NCBI GenBank assembly: GCA_002189035.1
Contig: NEEC01000007.1
Location: forward strand, 496,001 to 560,000
Origin: Utricularia gibba
Lineage: Eukaryota; Streptophyta; Magnoliopsida; Lamiales; Lentibulariaceae
Length of the DNA: 64,000 bases
Direction of reading: 5' to 3'
The notes under the pieces are model-generated. The model had not been told where the DNA came from, did no database searches, and was given only the letters and a program-made list of their open reading frames with translations. Of the stretch, positions 26,308 to 38,449 are shown one piece after another. The position numbers and the translations under genes were made by a program. How positions within the stretch are numbered: the first letter of the stretch is position 1; each line of letters begins with the position of its first letter.

Positions 26308-29300
26308 TTAGGAAGGCATATCCCAGTAACCAGGCTGCTGCAAAGTGAACTTGGGGGGCAGCACCATCAATGGTTCTTCTGCGATGCATCGGTTGTAGGC
26401 TGCTCCGAGTGCATATCCCAATGCTCGCGCCACGGGGATAGACACGGCGTTTCCGATCTGCCGATATCTGTCTTTGATCGATCCACTGAACATGTAGAAG
26501 TCGGGGAAGCCCTGAAGCCTAGCACACTCTCGTAAGGTGAGGATTCTGTCCTGCTCAGGATGCAGGATGGCCTGGCGAATGATATTTGGTAATGTGAGCA
26601 AAGTTGAGAGTGTCTCGTCCCACCAGAGACGGCCATAAGGTACTTTGGATTTCCCTTCATCGAAACTCAATGCACTATCAGGAACCAAGAGCTTTCCTGT
26701 TGGTAGCAGCAGCGGACCTGTTTTTTCATCACGGCGTGCCACATTGTCCTGGCCAACGATGATGCCGGGAAGATCCCTGAAGTTGGCTCCTTTTCGATGT
26801 GGGATTTTCGAAGCACGGAGGAAATTGTCCTCCGACAGCTGCAGAGGCCGGTGATCATACAGAACTTGGGATGATGATGGCAGATTAGTAGTTCCCATGA
26901 TCTCAGCTTCGCTTAGTCTTATGTATGCCTGGAAATCTGTCTCCGGTGGTTTACTGTACTCCATTTTCTCTCGATGCTCATAGTTCGTGACAGGTGGGAG
27001 ATCGGAGATGGCATCCCGGAGGACTACTGCCGCTTCGAGCTGTCGAGGCTGCCCCTCGTCATATGCAACTATGTTCCTCTCGAACTCAATCGGAGGCCAG
27101 TATCTGACAACAACTTCATGTGTAGGAAGAGGGAACTGCGGCAGTTTTTCACTTGGATGAGCTCCCCAGATGAAGACACGCAAACGGAACTGCGGCAGTC
27201 CATAGCAGCCAGAGGCCATCGTCCCCAGCCGAGCTTGGAATCTCATCCCTACCAAACGGCTCAGTGCATATCTTGCCAGAGACGCACCGTCGAACTTGAT
27301 GATGTCCACCACATTCTCCATCAAAACATATTTGGGCTTCAAGAAGTTGATGATATCCATGAAAACTATAATCTGCCTGTTTCTCTCGTCTGAAAAAGGG
27401 GACTCAGAGTTCCGGAAACGATTGTAACCACTGATTCCTTGGCATGGAGGGCCTCCACAGATAACATCAGTCTCGCCCTGCAACGCATCTGTTAAACAGA
27501 AGGAAGAGTGGCGATACTCGCCAGCTATATCAAGTACTTACTGGAAGTGGAAGAATCTTGGATTCAAAGCCTCGTGCAATGAAATCTCGTATCCGTTCTT
27601 CGCAATTTCTTAGAGACAACAGCAGCAGGTTTCAATGTTACTATGGATGCATAGCTTTGGTTCCCATGTATCAAAGGCTGGATATGAAAAGCCTCACCTC
27701 AGACTCTCTATTGGTTCCCATGTATCATCACTTGAACTGTAACCTTTCCAACGCACCTATGAACATGCTCATCTATTAAAATCATGCCAAGAATGAGAGT
27801 TCATGCTTGCCTGCTTGTCCTGGAAATTTGTAAATGCAAGTGACAGACCTTGAAGTGCAGCCGGCGTCTCCCATTTTCAGATGGATCACCATAGCAAATG
27901 TCAACAAGCTGGGAGACCTCATATTCCTCTTCATCCAATTCGAGCTTTTGCTGAGTGACTTTCACTTTCGTAGGCTCTTTACATCTATGAGTCAGTGTTC
28001 TATTTGGATCAGGCAAATACATGTCACAAAGTTTCTTCCATTGCCTTAATAGCTCTAAGAAATCTTCAGCAGTTTCATTCCTGACCTACAGAAGCATGCA
28101 TTACCAGAGGGCTATAAAGAATTGGAAACCAGCACTACTATGAATTAGCACACGTACCATTGTTTCTGGGTGATTCAGTCGTAGACTGTCGCATGCAGAG
28201 CTATCCAGATCGACTGCCCATTTCTGAAGAAGATGGGAAAAAACGACAAAATCATAATGAACTCAAGATTGTATAGAAGATGAAGCAGCCTTAGAAAACG
28301 TATTATTACGGTAACAAGATTTGTTCCTGAAAGCTTTGCACCATGACATAACCCAGTTGACATTCCACCGCAGCCTGCGTATAGATCTAGCAGCCATAAT
28401 TCACCTTTTGAGGACTTGATAGAGTCATAGCCAAAGGGATTCTTCAAAAATTGCGGGATTTTTAGCATTTCATCAGAACGCTCCCCATCCAACAAGAACA
28501 ATGGCCTATCCATTGAGGTTTCTGAAAGGCAGATGAGCAAACGAATAAATGTACTTGATACTCAAAAAACATATATACCAAGAGGAAAAATGAACTCTCA
28601 GCTGGATTACTGACCATCACATAAACTACGAAAAGACGAATACTCTACACAGTATTCCATGTCATAGTAGAAGGCAGCTGATTGATTTAGCTTTGGTTTC
28701 AGATTTATCTACATAAACAGAATTTTATAATCATCACATAAGAGAGAAAGCAGAAAGAAGATATCTGAAGCATCAAGGACAAGAAATGCAAATGGGGATA
28801 AGAAACAATAAACTTAAGGCCAACATGCCAGCAACAGACCGAAGGTAGTATTTTGACAACTTTGACTTTTGATATAATGCAGCCCAATAAGTTGTCATTC
28901 ATCAAGGTTGAGTAGAATAAGCGTCTTTTATCAAGTGTAGCAGCAGTATCCTTCAAAACCTGGAAGGCCAAATGGTAGACTAGTATTAAAAAAGTAAGCC
29001 TTTTTCCCACAAATGCTATACAGAACATCACTGCTGGGAAGAAAAAAAAATAAGGGTTTACAATGTACTGACTGTATCTTCAGCTCGAAAGAACCACTGA
29101 ACCCTAAAGTAGTCCTCTCCCTCAACTGTTCTGAAAAACTCTAAAATCTTTCCAACATGTCTCTTATTTTCCTCACCCTGAAGTTATTCTCGAGACATCA
29201 ATCTTGAAATCTCAAAGGAAAAAACAACTGCTAGGTAGTCGATGACATTATAACAATGCCTCTTTTAATAAGATCTGAGTTTAGCGAGCATTACTTTCAC

Positions 29301-30818
29301 AATTACACAATCTCCAATATCAAGAATGCAGCTACCAATCCTGGCTTGAGCATAGTGAGAATCTACATTCAGTATGATTTCATCTTCTTCTCCTGCACTG
29401 TTGTTCCACGAAAAAAACTAAATGTACATAGATTCAAGAAACCTATGAAATGAAAAGCAAAAACAAAAGACTAGAGTTCACTCACTTTAATTTCATGTAT
29501 CCACCATCACTTTTGCGCTGCACAGTCAAGAATAAACTGAAATTAGAGTGACCACTACAAGACAGATTTCAGCACCACTTGAAGGTATATCTTTTGAAGC
29601 TACTAGAATATGGTTCAAGTCAAAGTTTTGCAATTAGAACCACATATCCCTGATCGCAAGCCACCAATTCTTGCATTTAACCAGTTATCTCTACAGGTTT
29701 TGCACTAAATCGATCAATTACCTTAAGCTCATACCTCCAGTGCCATTTCTCTTGAGCAATTTCTTCAAGAATTGGCTCCCCTACAAAACAGCATACGCTT
29801 GCCTTTTTATTTCCATCCTCGGAGAACTTAAACTTTGAATCCGATCTGCGGTTATCCCCGACGCTCCACACCTTTTTTCACTAAACCGAACCCTGGGCCG
29901 TATGTACTTCCCACCTATTAAGGTAGGGGCATCACACCTCTCCCTGTTCGGAAACTTTGAATCATCAATCTGCTTCTTTAAAAGAGGGGTTGAACTTCCG
30001 GGCATCGAGATCAAACCAGATTCATTTCCCAGAAGAATAGTTTTCGAAATTGCAGCATTCTTAAGGTTATAGCTCTTTCTGTTTGCGTTAGGCTCCCCAG
30101 TCCCTGTTTTTCTAACAGCCTTCACCGGCTCCCTGGCCACAGCAATTTTCACAACTCTTGATCTTAAGCACATTCTCCTGAGTTCAGAATCACTTGTCAC
30201 TGAACAGTTCTCAGAAACTTCACCCAGTTTGATTAGATCACCCTTCCAGTTTAAGCGCTCGTCTTTTCTAACTTCCACAGTAATTTTCACGACTCTTGAT
30301 CTTAAGCACATTCTCCTGATCTCAGAACCACTTTTCACAGAAGAATTATCAGAGCCTGTTTTATCCAATTTGATCAAAGAGTTCGAGTACTTGTCTTTTC
30401 TATCTTTAACCGGGATCATAACGACGCTATTCAAAGAGAGGGACCCAGATTCCGTTTCCGAGAATCCGTTGAGTCTCGGAGACCTGCGTAAACCAGGGAT
30501 AACTTTCTTCTCCGGCGGCTCCTCTCCGTCATTTTCCGCCGGAAGGCGACGGCGTTTCTTTAAATTAGAAACAACAATGCTCCTATCAACCAATCCAGAA
30601 ACCTCTTCTACTCTTCTTCTTACAGCGGCGCTGCTTTGAAATGGTGTCCTGTACTTGCTACTAGTAGATCTCTCGGATCTGCGCAAGATGATTCCCTCTT
30701 TAGAAAACGGGTGAAACACAGTCAACGGCCCCTGTTCCTCATACAATACCAAGCCCAATCCATCCCCTGAAGGTGGTGGCGCAGAAGAAGCCAAAGTCCG
30801 GCACCGCCGTGTCTTCAT
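26308..30818 (-). CDS. CMT2: Chromomethylase (DNA cytosine-5 methyltransferase with BAH and chromo domains), probably CMT2 type, with an apparent one-base frameshift
   Basis: Maintains non-CG DNA methylation by reading H3K9 methylation. I model twelve exons: 30818-29722, 29517-29486, 29397-29295, 29177-29073, 28959-28840, 28708-28615, 28521-28310, 28223-28158, 28085-27849, 27756-27698, 27608-27542, 27477-26308, about 1120 residues. A long basic N-terminus (with a 46-residue repeat) precedes the BAH domain (GEEDEIILNVDSHYAQA, HVGKILEFFRTVEGEDYF), motif I DLYAGCGGMSTG, the chromodomain (LVDICYGDPS, VRWKGYSSSDDTWEPIES), the catalytic PPCQGISGYNRFRN (Cys near 743) and the final QIGNAVSIPVARALGYALG. 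The long N-terminus and TLPNIIR, where CMT3 has TRAEPHN, favour CMT2. Exon 1 is one base short at 29873-29878 (T6). The last 1170 bases hold no intron. Confidence 0.93.
30140..30400 (-). repeat. In-frame tandem duplication in chromomethylase exon 1 (138-base period)
   Basis: Two copies of a unit with the core RRMCLRSRVVKI lie 138 bases apart, exactly 46 codons, each preceded by an acidic/Ser-rich SSVKSGSE- or CSVTSDSE-type stretch and followed by a Val/Lys-rich one. DNA identity over the core is high, so the duplication looks fairly recent. Confidence 0.8.
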
Positions 30819-31166
30819 TCCGCCGCCACCATCGATGAAATCCGGGCAGGACTGTGATTCCCAAAAAGGAAACGGCCGAGTCAGAGGTCTATGCTTTCCC
30901 CCAGAAATGCAATTATTGCCACTGTAAAAACAACATTTAATGATTTCTTGTTTTTATGGGTTAGTTAAGTGTAATTTTCTATCAAGAAAAAAAAACTAAT
31001 TTTTATATTGGAAAAATATAAATCGATTTTACCCACGTGTTTGATAACTGGTTCTGTAGTGGAACTATGGAAGTGTTATCCATCTGCTGTCAAACAGAAA
31101 GATGAGATTTTTTTCATTAACCTGTAGAAGACAAGGAGCTTACAGACAATATGAACAAGCAACAGA
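30819..31166. other. Chromomethylase promoter and OSCA1 3' flank
   Basis: Short intergenic stretch; A/T rich in its centre. Nothing specific recognised. Confidence 0.5.
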
Positions 31167-34100
31167 TCAGTATCTGGTTCCGTAGTACTGATACTGAGGA
31201 TCATACTCGTATCTATAGAAGTTGTTCTCCAGCTCGAGTTCATACTCATACTGCTGATACAACTGTGATGGTTCCTCATCTTGAAGATTGTAACCCTTTT
31301 GTGGTGATGGAGAACTGGGCTTAGTTTCAGCTGCAGCCATCTGGTTTTTGTCGACTCGGACTTCAACGAGCTCAACTTCTTCGAATGATCGAAAAATGGG
31401 ATGAAGGTATGCATCAGAAAGGTAGGACTTGAGGGTGATGTCTGATTCAGGGGGCTGATCTTGTTTGTCCTTGGTCATGGCTTCCTGTAATAACAGAGTG
31501 ATCAGATCTGTCAAGTGGTTTGAAGAAGACGAGTGAGTTTGTATCCATGGATTACCTCCAGAGGATATTTCCGGAACGCAGGCTCGAAACGATTCTTGCA
31601 GTACTTGTGGAAGGTTAGAGTTATCAGCGGTAAGAAGATGAGCAGTGGAGTGGAATTGGCAGCACTTTTTGTGCTCAAGAGACCTAGTAGAAGTAACTGG
31701 GATATGAGTAAGCTGGCAACGACTCGTGAATGGAAGTGTGGCCAAAATGCTGCAGCGCTCTCGTACTCTTGATGGTACACATTTATCACCTGAAATGAAA
31801 ATGAAGTAAGCACAAGATGCATGAAGGCAAATGAATGATGCATCACTGCTGACCTGATGCCGGTAGACGAAGTATGCGAATGCGAAGAAGATTAGAATGA
31901 ATGGAAGAAGTATGGGAGTGACAACCATGTAGACTATCCCCAGAAGGTAATAGAGTTGCAGGGATGGCAATGCTTCAGGAAGATTAACACCTCCCGGTTC
32001 AGTTGCCTTCTCCAAGTCTCTATCCGTTTTCACAATGAAGGTTTTTTTGAAATAAAAGATGGCTAGTTCCTTCAGTCGGAGGATTTCACCGGCTATGCCG
32101 GCCCAGCCATCAACCATTATGTATGTTATGAAGAATGTTGCCTTCATTGGTATTGAAACTCCAATGTTTCTTGGGATTCTGCAGTAGAGGAAGGATTATC
32201 ATTCAGAAATCATATGAAGGTAATAACCAAGTAGCATGCATAATCCAGGTTTAGAGAACAAGGACATCACTGGGTTGCAGATTGATGGAGAAAAGAATCA
32301 AGCTGTTGGAATGCTGTTCCAGTAACTATGCTGCCCAAGAACACGTTGACAAGCATGAAATAGTAGTATTTGGCTGCAGTCCTTCGTTGCAATTCAGATG
32401 TAGAGATATAGCCTTCGATTTTCGACATGACCATCAGAAGAGCAGGAAGGAAATACAAGAAAATTTTGAGGGTGAGACCAGGAAGGAAACCCTGTAGGAA
32501 TGACTTGATGAATCCCCTGCCACCAGATATAAAGTATCAGGGACTTGCACAAAAGATTCTCATCATATTACAAATTCACTTACCATTCGACTAATGGTCT
32601 GAGAAAAGGTGCAACTCTCTCGAGGCCTTCTAGATTGGCCAGTGATTGAACAAAAGCAATAGGAATCATGTAAAAGAAGATCAATGCAAACACAGCCAGT
32701 GAAATCACAAGCCTCCTTATGCTCAGTGAAACTAATGGGATTGCCAAGTTTTTCCAGTACACATCACGAGGTTCAGGTGCCCATTCTGTCAGCCACAATG
32801 CGGGATTCTTGCTCTGCTGAGTCTGTGCACAAACGGCTGCACCCCATCTTGAATTGAATGATACAAAGGCAGCCGGTGTTACATACTTGGGATCCTTGAT
32901 AGTTTCTTGGCGTTCCGTTGTTAACTAAGAGGAGATGAAAAGCATACTAAAACCTGGACATAATGAGGTGGTATGTGTGAACTCAACTTAAAAGCTGCAT
33001 ACACACCTTTTTATCAAGAAGCTTTATTTGCTCTTGGTAATATTCAATCGAATCCACCTTTTCGCCAAAGAGTCCAAAAAGGCCATTCTGGAAGAGGATT
33101 TGTATACTATGAAAAACAATATCTCATCAATGAAAACTTGCAGAGCTAGATGTATACCTTCCTTCTTGGCCTTTTATGTGGATGTCTCTCAAACTTAAGC
33201 TGATTGTAGTCAAGCCAATTTTGAAGGCGGTTTCTCTTTTCGACTAGTTTTGCAAACTTGTTTGCATTGTAAACAGCCTGCATTCCGACATCTTGATGGA
33301 AGTACTACCAGCGAGAACCTAATTATACCCACTAAAAGATCAGAATCATTCATTACCTGGTGGCATAAATAGTGATTAGGATGATTTCTGCTAAAGAAGG
33401 CATCAGCACTGTCGGATACAGAGCGGTCTGAATGTCTTGGTATATTTCTAACAAGAACCTGACATTGTTGAAATATAACTACATTCAACTGGCATGATCT
33501 GACATTTCACCAGGGAACAACAGCAGGAAGCATTGCAGCCAAAACACTCAAAAAGTTGTGTCAACTGCAACAAGCACGTCTTGATTTAAAGAGGAATAGA
33601 TGTACAACTGACCGTGAACTGCTCTGCACATTTCCCTCGTGAAGCCAAAAACTCAGTCCGCATTGATGCGACAATGTCATATTCCTTATATAACATGTAA
33701 CAAACCCAAAATGTAAACAAGTATTCCAGGGATATGTGGATGAAGAACCTGAGATTAGAAACAATGGTTGGCTTCCTACTCTTCAATTAGATGAAGAAGT
33801 GATCTATATGTAAAGACACAAACCAGATTTGCTGATGCAGATTTTAGCCTTCTAGGCTTTGTGTAACTAGAGAAGTTTTAATCTTCATAGAAAAATCCAA
33901 CTTACTTCGATGATCTTGGACGAACATTCGATATGGAGAGCCTGTCAACATCGTTGACAACCAAGTCACGGCGAAGGAAAAAAAGAACTCCATCAGATAC
34001 GTTCACTGGAATCAGAATCAGAAGGGCAACAATTGCTATTGGCCCGAATATTTTCAGCCTAAAAGAGAAGCAGAAAATTTTCGGGTGATCAGTTCATGAA

Positions 34101-34730
34101 GTTGTAATAAAACAATGTCCAAGGTTCTTGCATTAATCATTGAGTGATCAACAGAAGTGCAAAAGTAAAACCTTAAAACAGAACAATGAACCGTGAACCA
34201 CACAGAGCTAAGAAAGGCAGCCAATAATGAGGAGCTCGTTTGATGCAAATATCACGTAGGCTTCAAACAACATAAGAAATCAATCTACATAACTGGAAAA
34301 AAGATCGAACTTTTCAAAAGTGCCCAACTGAACCATCACAGTCCAAATTAAGCTGCACAAAGGATGCTGATGTAACAAAACAAAAGACCAGATGAATCTT
34401 CTTCTGTTAAAATTACCCAAGAGCATAAATCCTCAGGAAAACCGCAGAATCAAGCCCAGCATGGCTGATAAGTTCAGCTTCACTCATCTTCAGTGCTCCA
34501 GGCATCCAATTGAGAAAGGTGAGATAAGTTTTTATATTGAGGTTAACATATCTTCCCACAACACCACCCCAGCCTCTTGGAGTAGTCCTTTTCCCTTCCA
34601 TGTACCACTTAGAGAAGTAAACTCTGTCATTGATGGGCTGGATCCTCAGCAACGCAAACCCCAACAAGAAAGCGAAGGTAGTCAATATATTGACGAGCGC
34701 AGATACCCCAATATCACCCAAAGTTGCCAT
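31167..34730 (-). CDS. OSCA1: OSCA1/CSC1-like hyperosmolality-gated calcium-permeable channel
   Basis: Plasma-membrane mechanosensitive and osmosensitive cation channel of the OSCA/TMEM63 family (DUF221). I model eleven exons: 34730-34417, 34058-33906, 33748-33613, 33458-33357, 33277-33158, 33087-33007, 32924-32584, 32516-32271, 32178-31854, 31789-31556, 31484-31167, giving 789 residues, all phases agreeing. The start MATLGDIGVSALVNILTTF and NDRVYFSKWYMEG match OSCA1 members. VLVRNIPRHS marks the cytosolic RNA-recognition-like domain; the core holds WLTEWAPEPRDVYWKNLAIP, IPMKATFFITYIMVDGWAG and PFILIFFAFAYFVYRHQVI. The C-terminal tail is Tyr/Glu rich (YQQYEYELELENNFYRYEY), unlike the basic tail I associate with Arabidopsis OSCA1.1. 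Gene intact. Confidence 0.94.
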
Positions 34731-35391
34731 GAGCTTCTACCTCGAAACTCAAGTTTAGAGAGAAGAGAAGGGAAAGGACCAGACGTGGGTCTTGAAAGTT
34801 GGTTAAAGGGAATGATTTCAGACGAATATAAGCTGCTTTATTGGTGGCCCTAGTGCTGTCCAACTAGCTAATAAAAGTGGGATCAGTGATTGCTGCTTCT
34901 AACCAAACTCCAACGCAAAAAAATTATCCACTACTCGTGCTTGGCTGTGCTTTCTTGTTGGTTTAGGAGCTGGGTTACGGAAAAAGAAACTCCACCCCCC
35001 AATCATCCCAAATGCAAGTCAACTAAAGTAAAAGTTGTTCGTGGCCATCGAAAGTTTTCTTCTTTGTTTGACTGCTGCTCTAATCTCTCTCCACACATTC
35101 ACTGCTCCACGGATGACCAATAATTGCGAAGCCAGGAATAACATTTGTTGCTCCTATAAACTCTGATCCCATCCTCGGAAAGAGCAAATAATTGCATATT
35201 GACACCCCAAATGATTGTGGCTTGGATTTCTAGCTCCCTTCAATTATTTGGAATTCCAGCCCCCAAATAATTTGACATAACAGTTGATCAACATACCATT
35301 ATAGCCCCTTCACTCCATTCTTATTCTTCGCAAATATCTGTTTTTTTCTTCCTATCTTACAAGGGCTGCTAAATTACTATGAGCCCATAAG
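34731..35391. other. OSCA1 promoter and CslG-A 3' flank
   Basis: No gene recognised. Confidence 0.5.
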
Positions 35392-38300
35392 TTAAGAACT
35401 AGACAGAGCGACACAAGCAACTCCATATAGAAGCCCCGCCATAAGAAGACCAATCGCACTGGTCTTCATTGGCATCCTTCCTTCATCTACTCGAAAGCTC
35501 ATAGCTTCATAGAAAGGCATTGCATTCACAACTCCAAAACCAACAACCGCCATTTGCAGGAAGAACTCATCACCACTACTTCCCTGACGCATGCATAGAA
35601 CACATCCCCATATAAACGCCACCAAGTTCAGGATGGCAGCGGCAACCGAAGGCACGAGCATCGGAGAATGAACTCCGAACTCGAACACACAACGATCGTA
35701 TCGTTTGCGTTGCTCGTCGCTCGACACTTTGCTAGTTATGTTGAACCCATGGGTAGCTATCCCCAGATGCTTCGCGGTGTACTCGATGAGTCCAAATAGA
35801 TGCGCGGAGAGACCCTGTATAAACCACATTCTTTGGCAGTTCCACCATCTAAGAAACGTCCCCTCCTTCGAAATAGTCTCAAAACACTCTTGAGCAAAGG
35901 GCCCAACAAACAGGAACAAGCACACCAATGACCATGGATCCTTAATCTGAAAAAGAAAACCACAATCCGCTCCTAAAAAACAAGGCCATATCATACGCCA
36001 ACAGAATCAAGAACTCATGCACGAAATTCCGAGTCAAGAAACACAAATCATACCTCGGGAAAAATGGGAATCCCTCTCAGAAGAGCCAACGAGGGCAAGA
36101 AGGCGTAGATGGAAACCGGAATTGAGCGAATGGGCCAAAAGGAGTAGTGGGCATAACCGAGGCCCATTAAGAGCCCCACCGACTTCACACCAAACGTTAA
36201 TGGGCCGTCTTCTGAAAACCCAGTCTCCAAAAGCCCAATGCACCATCTCTTCATCTGCCCCAACGTGTCTGCTAAAGATATCGGAGCATCTCCCAGAAAA
36301 GCAGGCCTTTTGGGATCACAGAACACCGATCGCCACCCTCTGCAGTGCAGTCGAAACCCCGTGTAGTAGTCCTCAACCAAGGACCCATAAAAGAACCCAA
36401 TCTGCATTCCAAAAGAACCCATCATCAGGCTATGGAGTTTTCCTTTTCCAGACAGAAAGGTAGGTTTTACCTTAGAACCCCAATCCTTCTGATTCTCATA
36501 CTCGCTGTTCGCAACAAGCTGTGCTGCGTTTAAGAGTACCGGATCATCAATCCCCTTGTCCGGAACGTGATACGGGTCGAGCATTCGGTTCTCCGGTTCG
36601 ATATACGACGAGGGGCCGCCGAAAAACACCCGCCGGCGGAAGAAGCAGCAGGTCCCGACGTGGGTCGGTCCCCGGAGCCCATCCAATCCCATGGGGTTCA
36701 CTTGGAAAGGCATCTTGACTTCTCCGCTGTAGATGTCGCCCTTGTTGATCCCATGGAAGACCTGCGGGAACTGAACAAACCCAATGTCCGGCTTCGCCGG
36801 TGGACTCAAATCGTTCAAGTAACTCAGCATTCGCTGCGCCGTGATCGGGTCGTTTGAGAACATGTCGCAGTCCAGAGTAAGTAGAACTGGGGAGTTCGTC
36901 AGACACGCCGATACCCGAATCTGCAAAAATGGTGACGAATAATTTTATTTTTAAAAAAAAAATAATAAAAATTTATTAAATATAAAAATAGAAAATATTT
37001 CAAACATAATGTCAATTTAAAAAATAAATTGGGAAAAAATGAAGTAATATGCAATTTTCTTTAAAAAAAAGAAAGAAAGAAAAACGGACCAGGACATTGA
37101 GGGCCCCGGCCTTGTAGTGATGTGGAACGGTTCGTTTCTTTTCTCTAGACACGTAGACAAGGTTCGGCATGGGGACACCGCCCGCGTCCTTATCTTTCTT
37201 TGAATTTAATAAAACCTGAAAAATAAAAATATGTCAACTACCGGATTTCAAGATTTTGTTAATGTGGAAACAACATTTAATAATTTTTTCAAAAAAATAA
37301 ATATTGGATAACAAAATATTTAACTCATCAAATTAAGCATTCGAGAAAAATGAACTAAATCCTATTATTTTATATTTTTAAAAATTGTAAAAAAAAATTT
37401 TACATCACGAATGACACACATTAAATATTTGGGTTGTCCATCTTCCCAACTGCACATCATTGAATATGGCCCAGAATTTATTATTTAATTTAAAAAAAAC
37501 TCCTGGCCAACATTTAAAAGAAAAAGGCAATTTATCTTTCTTTTTTTTTTTGGGTATTGAACACCGACTTTTTCTAACCTGAATTACAGTGGGGTGATCC
37601 TGCTTCGAGAAGCCGTTGACTCTGAATTGGCGCAGTATCTGAATCTGATCTTCTCCGGCGATGTCATCGCTAACTCTTCCACGATCCACCGTTCTTTCGA
37701 TGTTCACTTTCATGCTTTCGTACATAGTATGCAGTAAACTGTGCTCCTAAAATTCGAATGAAAGGAGTGTGGGCTGTGCCAGTGGTGGAACATGAGGTAG
37801 AAGAAGAAAGGGGCCATGGGGTTTTTCTTTTTTCTTTTTAGTTGCTTGAGGGCTCTGTGAATAGAAGAATTACCTGTATCTTCTGGTGCTTGCTGTGACT
37901 GGAATTGAAATAAGTTTGTGGATTTCTGTCCATGATGTTGTTCTCCCTGCAAAACTGTAGCCACTTGTTGGCGAATTTTGCAGCCTCCATGAGAGCGAAC
38001 ATGGTGAGCTCCGATCCACCGTCGTCAGAGACGTAAACGGAGAGCTTCTCAGGGGGGTAGTCGTACGCCATCACCGACAACGCGGTGTTCACCGCCACAA
38101 TAGGGGGCTCCTTGAACGGATCGGCGGTGCATATGAATATGTCGATGGGAGGGGAGTCTTTCCGTCTGATGTGATGCGGCAGATTCTCCGGAAACTCCTG
38201 CCGGGTGAGGGGGTTGATGCGAAAGACTTGTCCGGTGAGCCAGATGAAGGCGAAGAGAGAATCAGCGATGAGGAGGAGAAGCGGCGTGACGGCGGAAGAG

Positions 38301-38449
38301 GCGTGGACGAGGGCGAGTACGTGACGGTAGAGGAGGGAGAGGACGGCTAAGGAGTACACGAATGCGAATACGCGGTTGAAGTAGCGGCGGCGTAGTGGCC
38401 GGAAAGTGTGGAGAGGCGGCGGCCGTGAAACCACTTCGCTGTCCGCCAT
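35392..38449 (-). CDS. CSLG: Cellulose synthase-like protein, CslG type (copy A)
   Basis: Membrane family-2 glycosyltransferase. I model six exons: 38449-37874, 37746-37579, 37215-37090, 36920-36471, 36401-36054, 35946-35392, giving 740 residues. Two N-terminal membrane helices (about 30-80) precede the cytosolic catalytic domain: IDIFICTADPFKEPP, YDYPPEKLSVYVSDDGGSEL (first Asp pair), TLDCDMFSND (DxD), VEDYYTGFRLHCRGW (Asp of the TED-type motif) and QMKRW (QxxRW); then about six C-terminal helices. GFVQFPQVFHGINKGDIYSG and GTCCFFRRRVFFGGPSS are typical of CslG rather than CslE. CslG relatives include the CSyGT enzymes that glucuronidate triterpenoid saponins, so a specialised-metabolism role is possible; substrate unknown. 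Intron 4 is short and in frame, so retention would still give an open frame. Gene intact. Confidence 0.92.

Noticed and set aside
26570-26640. Loss of the TRAEPHN block in the chromomethylase (TLPNIIR instead), first taken as a sign of inactivation
   Set aside because: The length is unchanged and, as far as I recall, CMT2-type enzymes differ from CMT3 here in a similar way, so it serves as a subfamily hint rather than a defect.
29486-29517. Doubt over a 32-base micro-exon in the chromomethylase
   Set aside because: Kept in the model: both splice sites are canonical, phases agree on both sides, and the encoded RKSDGGYMKL fits between WHWRYELK and the BAH start.
34392-34853. Plus-strand ORF of about 150 codons near 34.4-34.8 kb
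   Set aside because: It is the antisense shadow of OSCA1 exon 1 and its upstream region; the minus strand carries conserved OSCA1 motifs.
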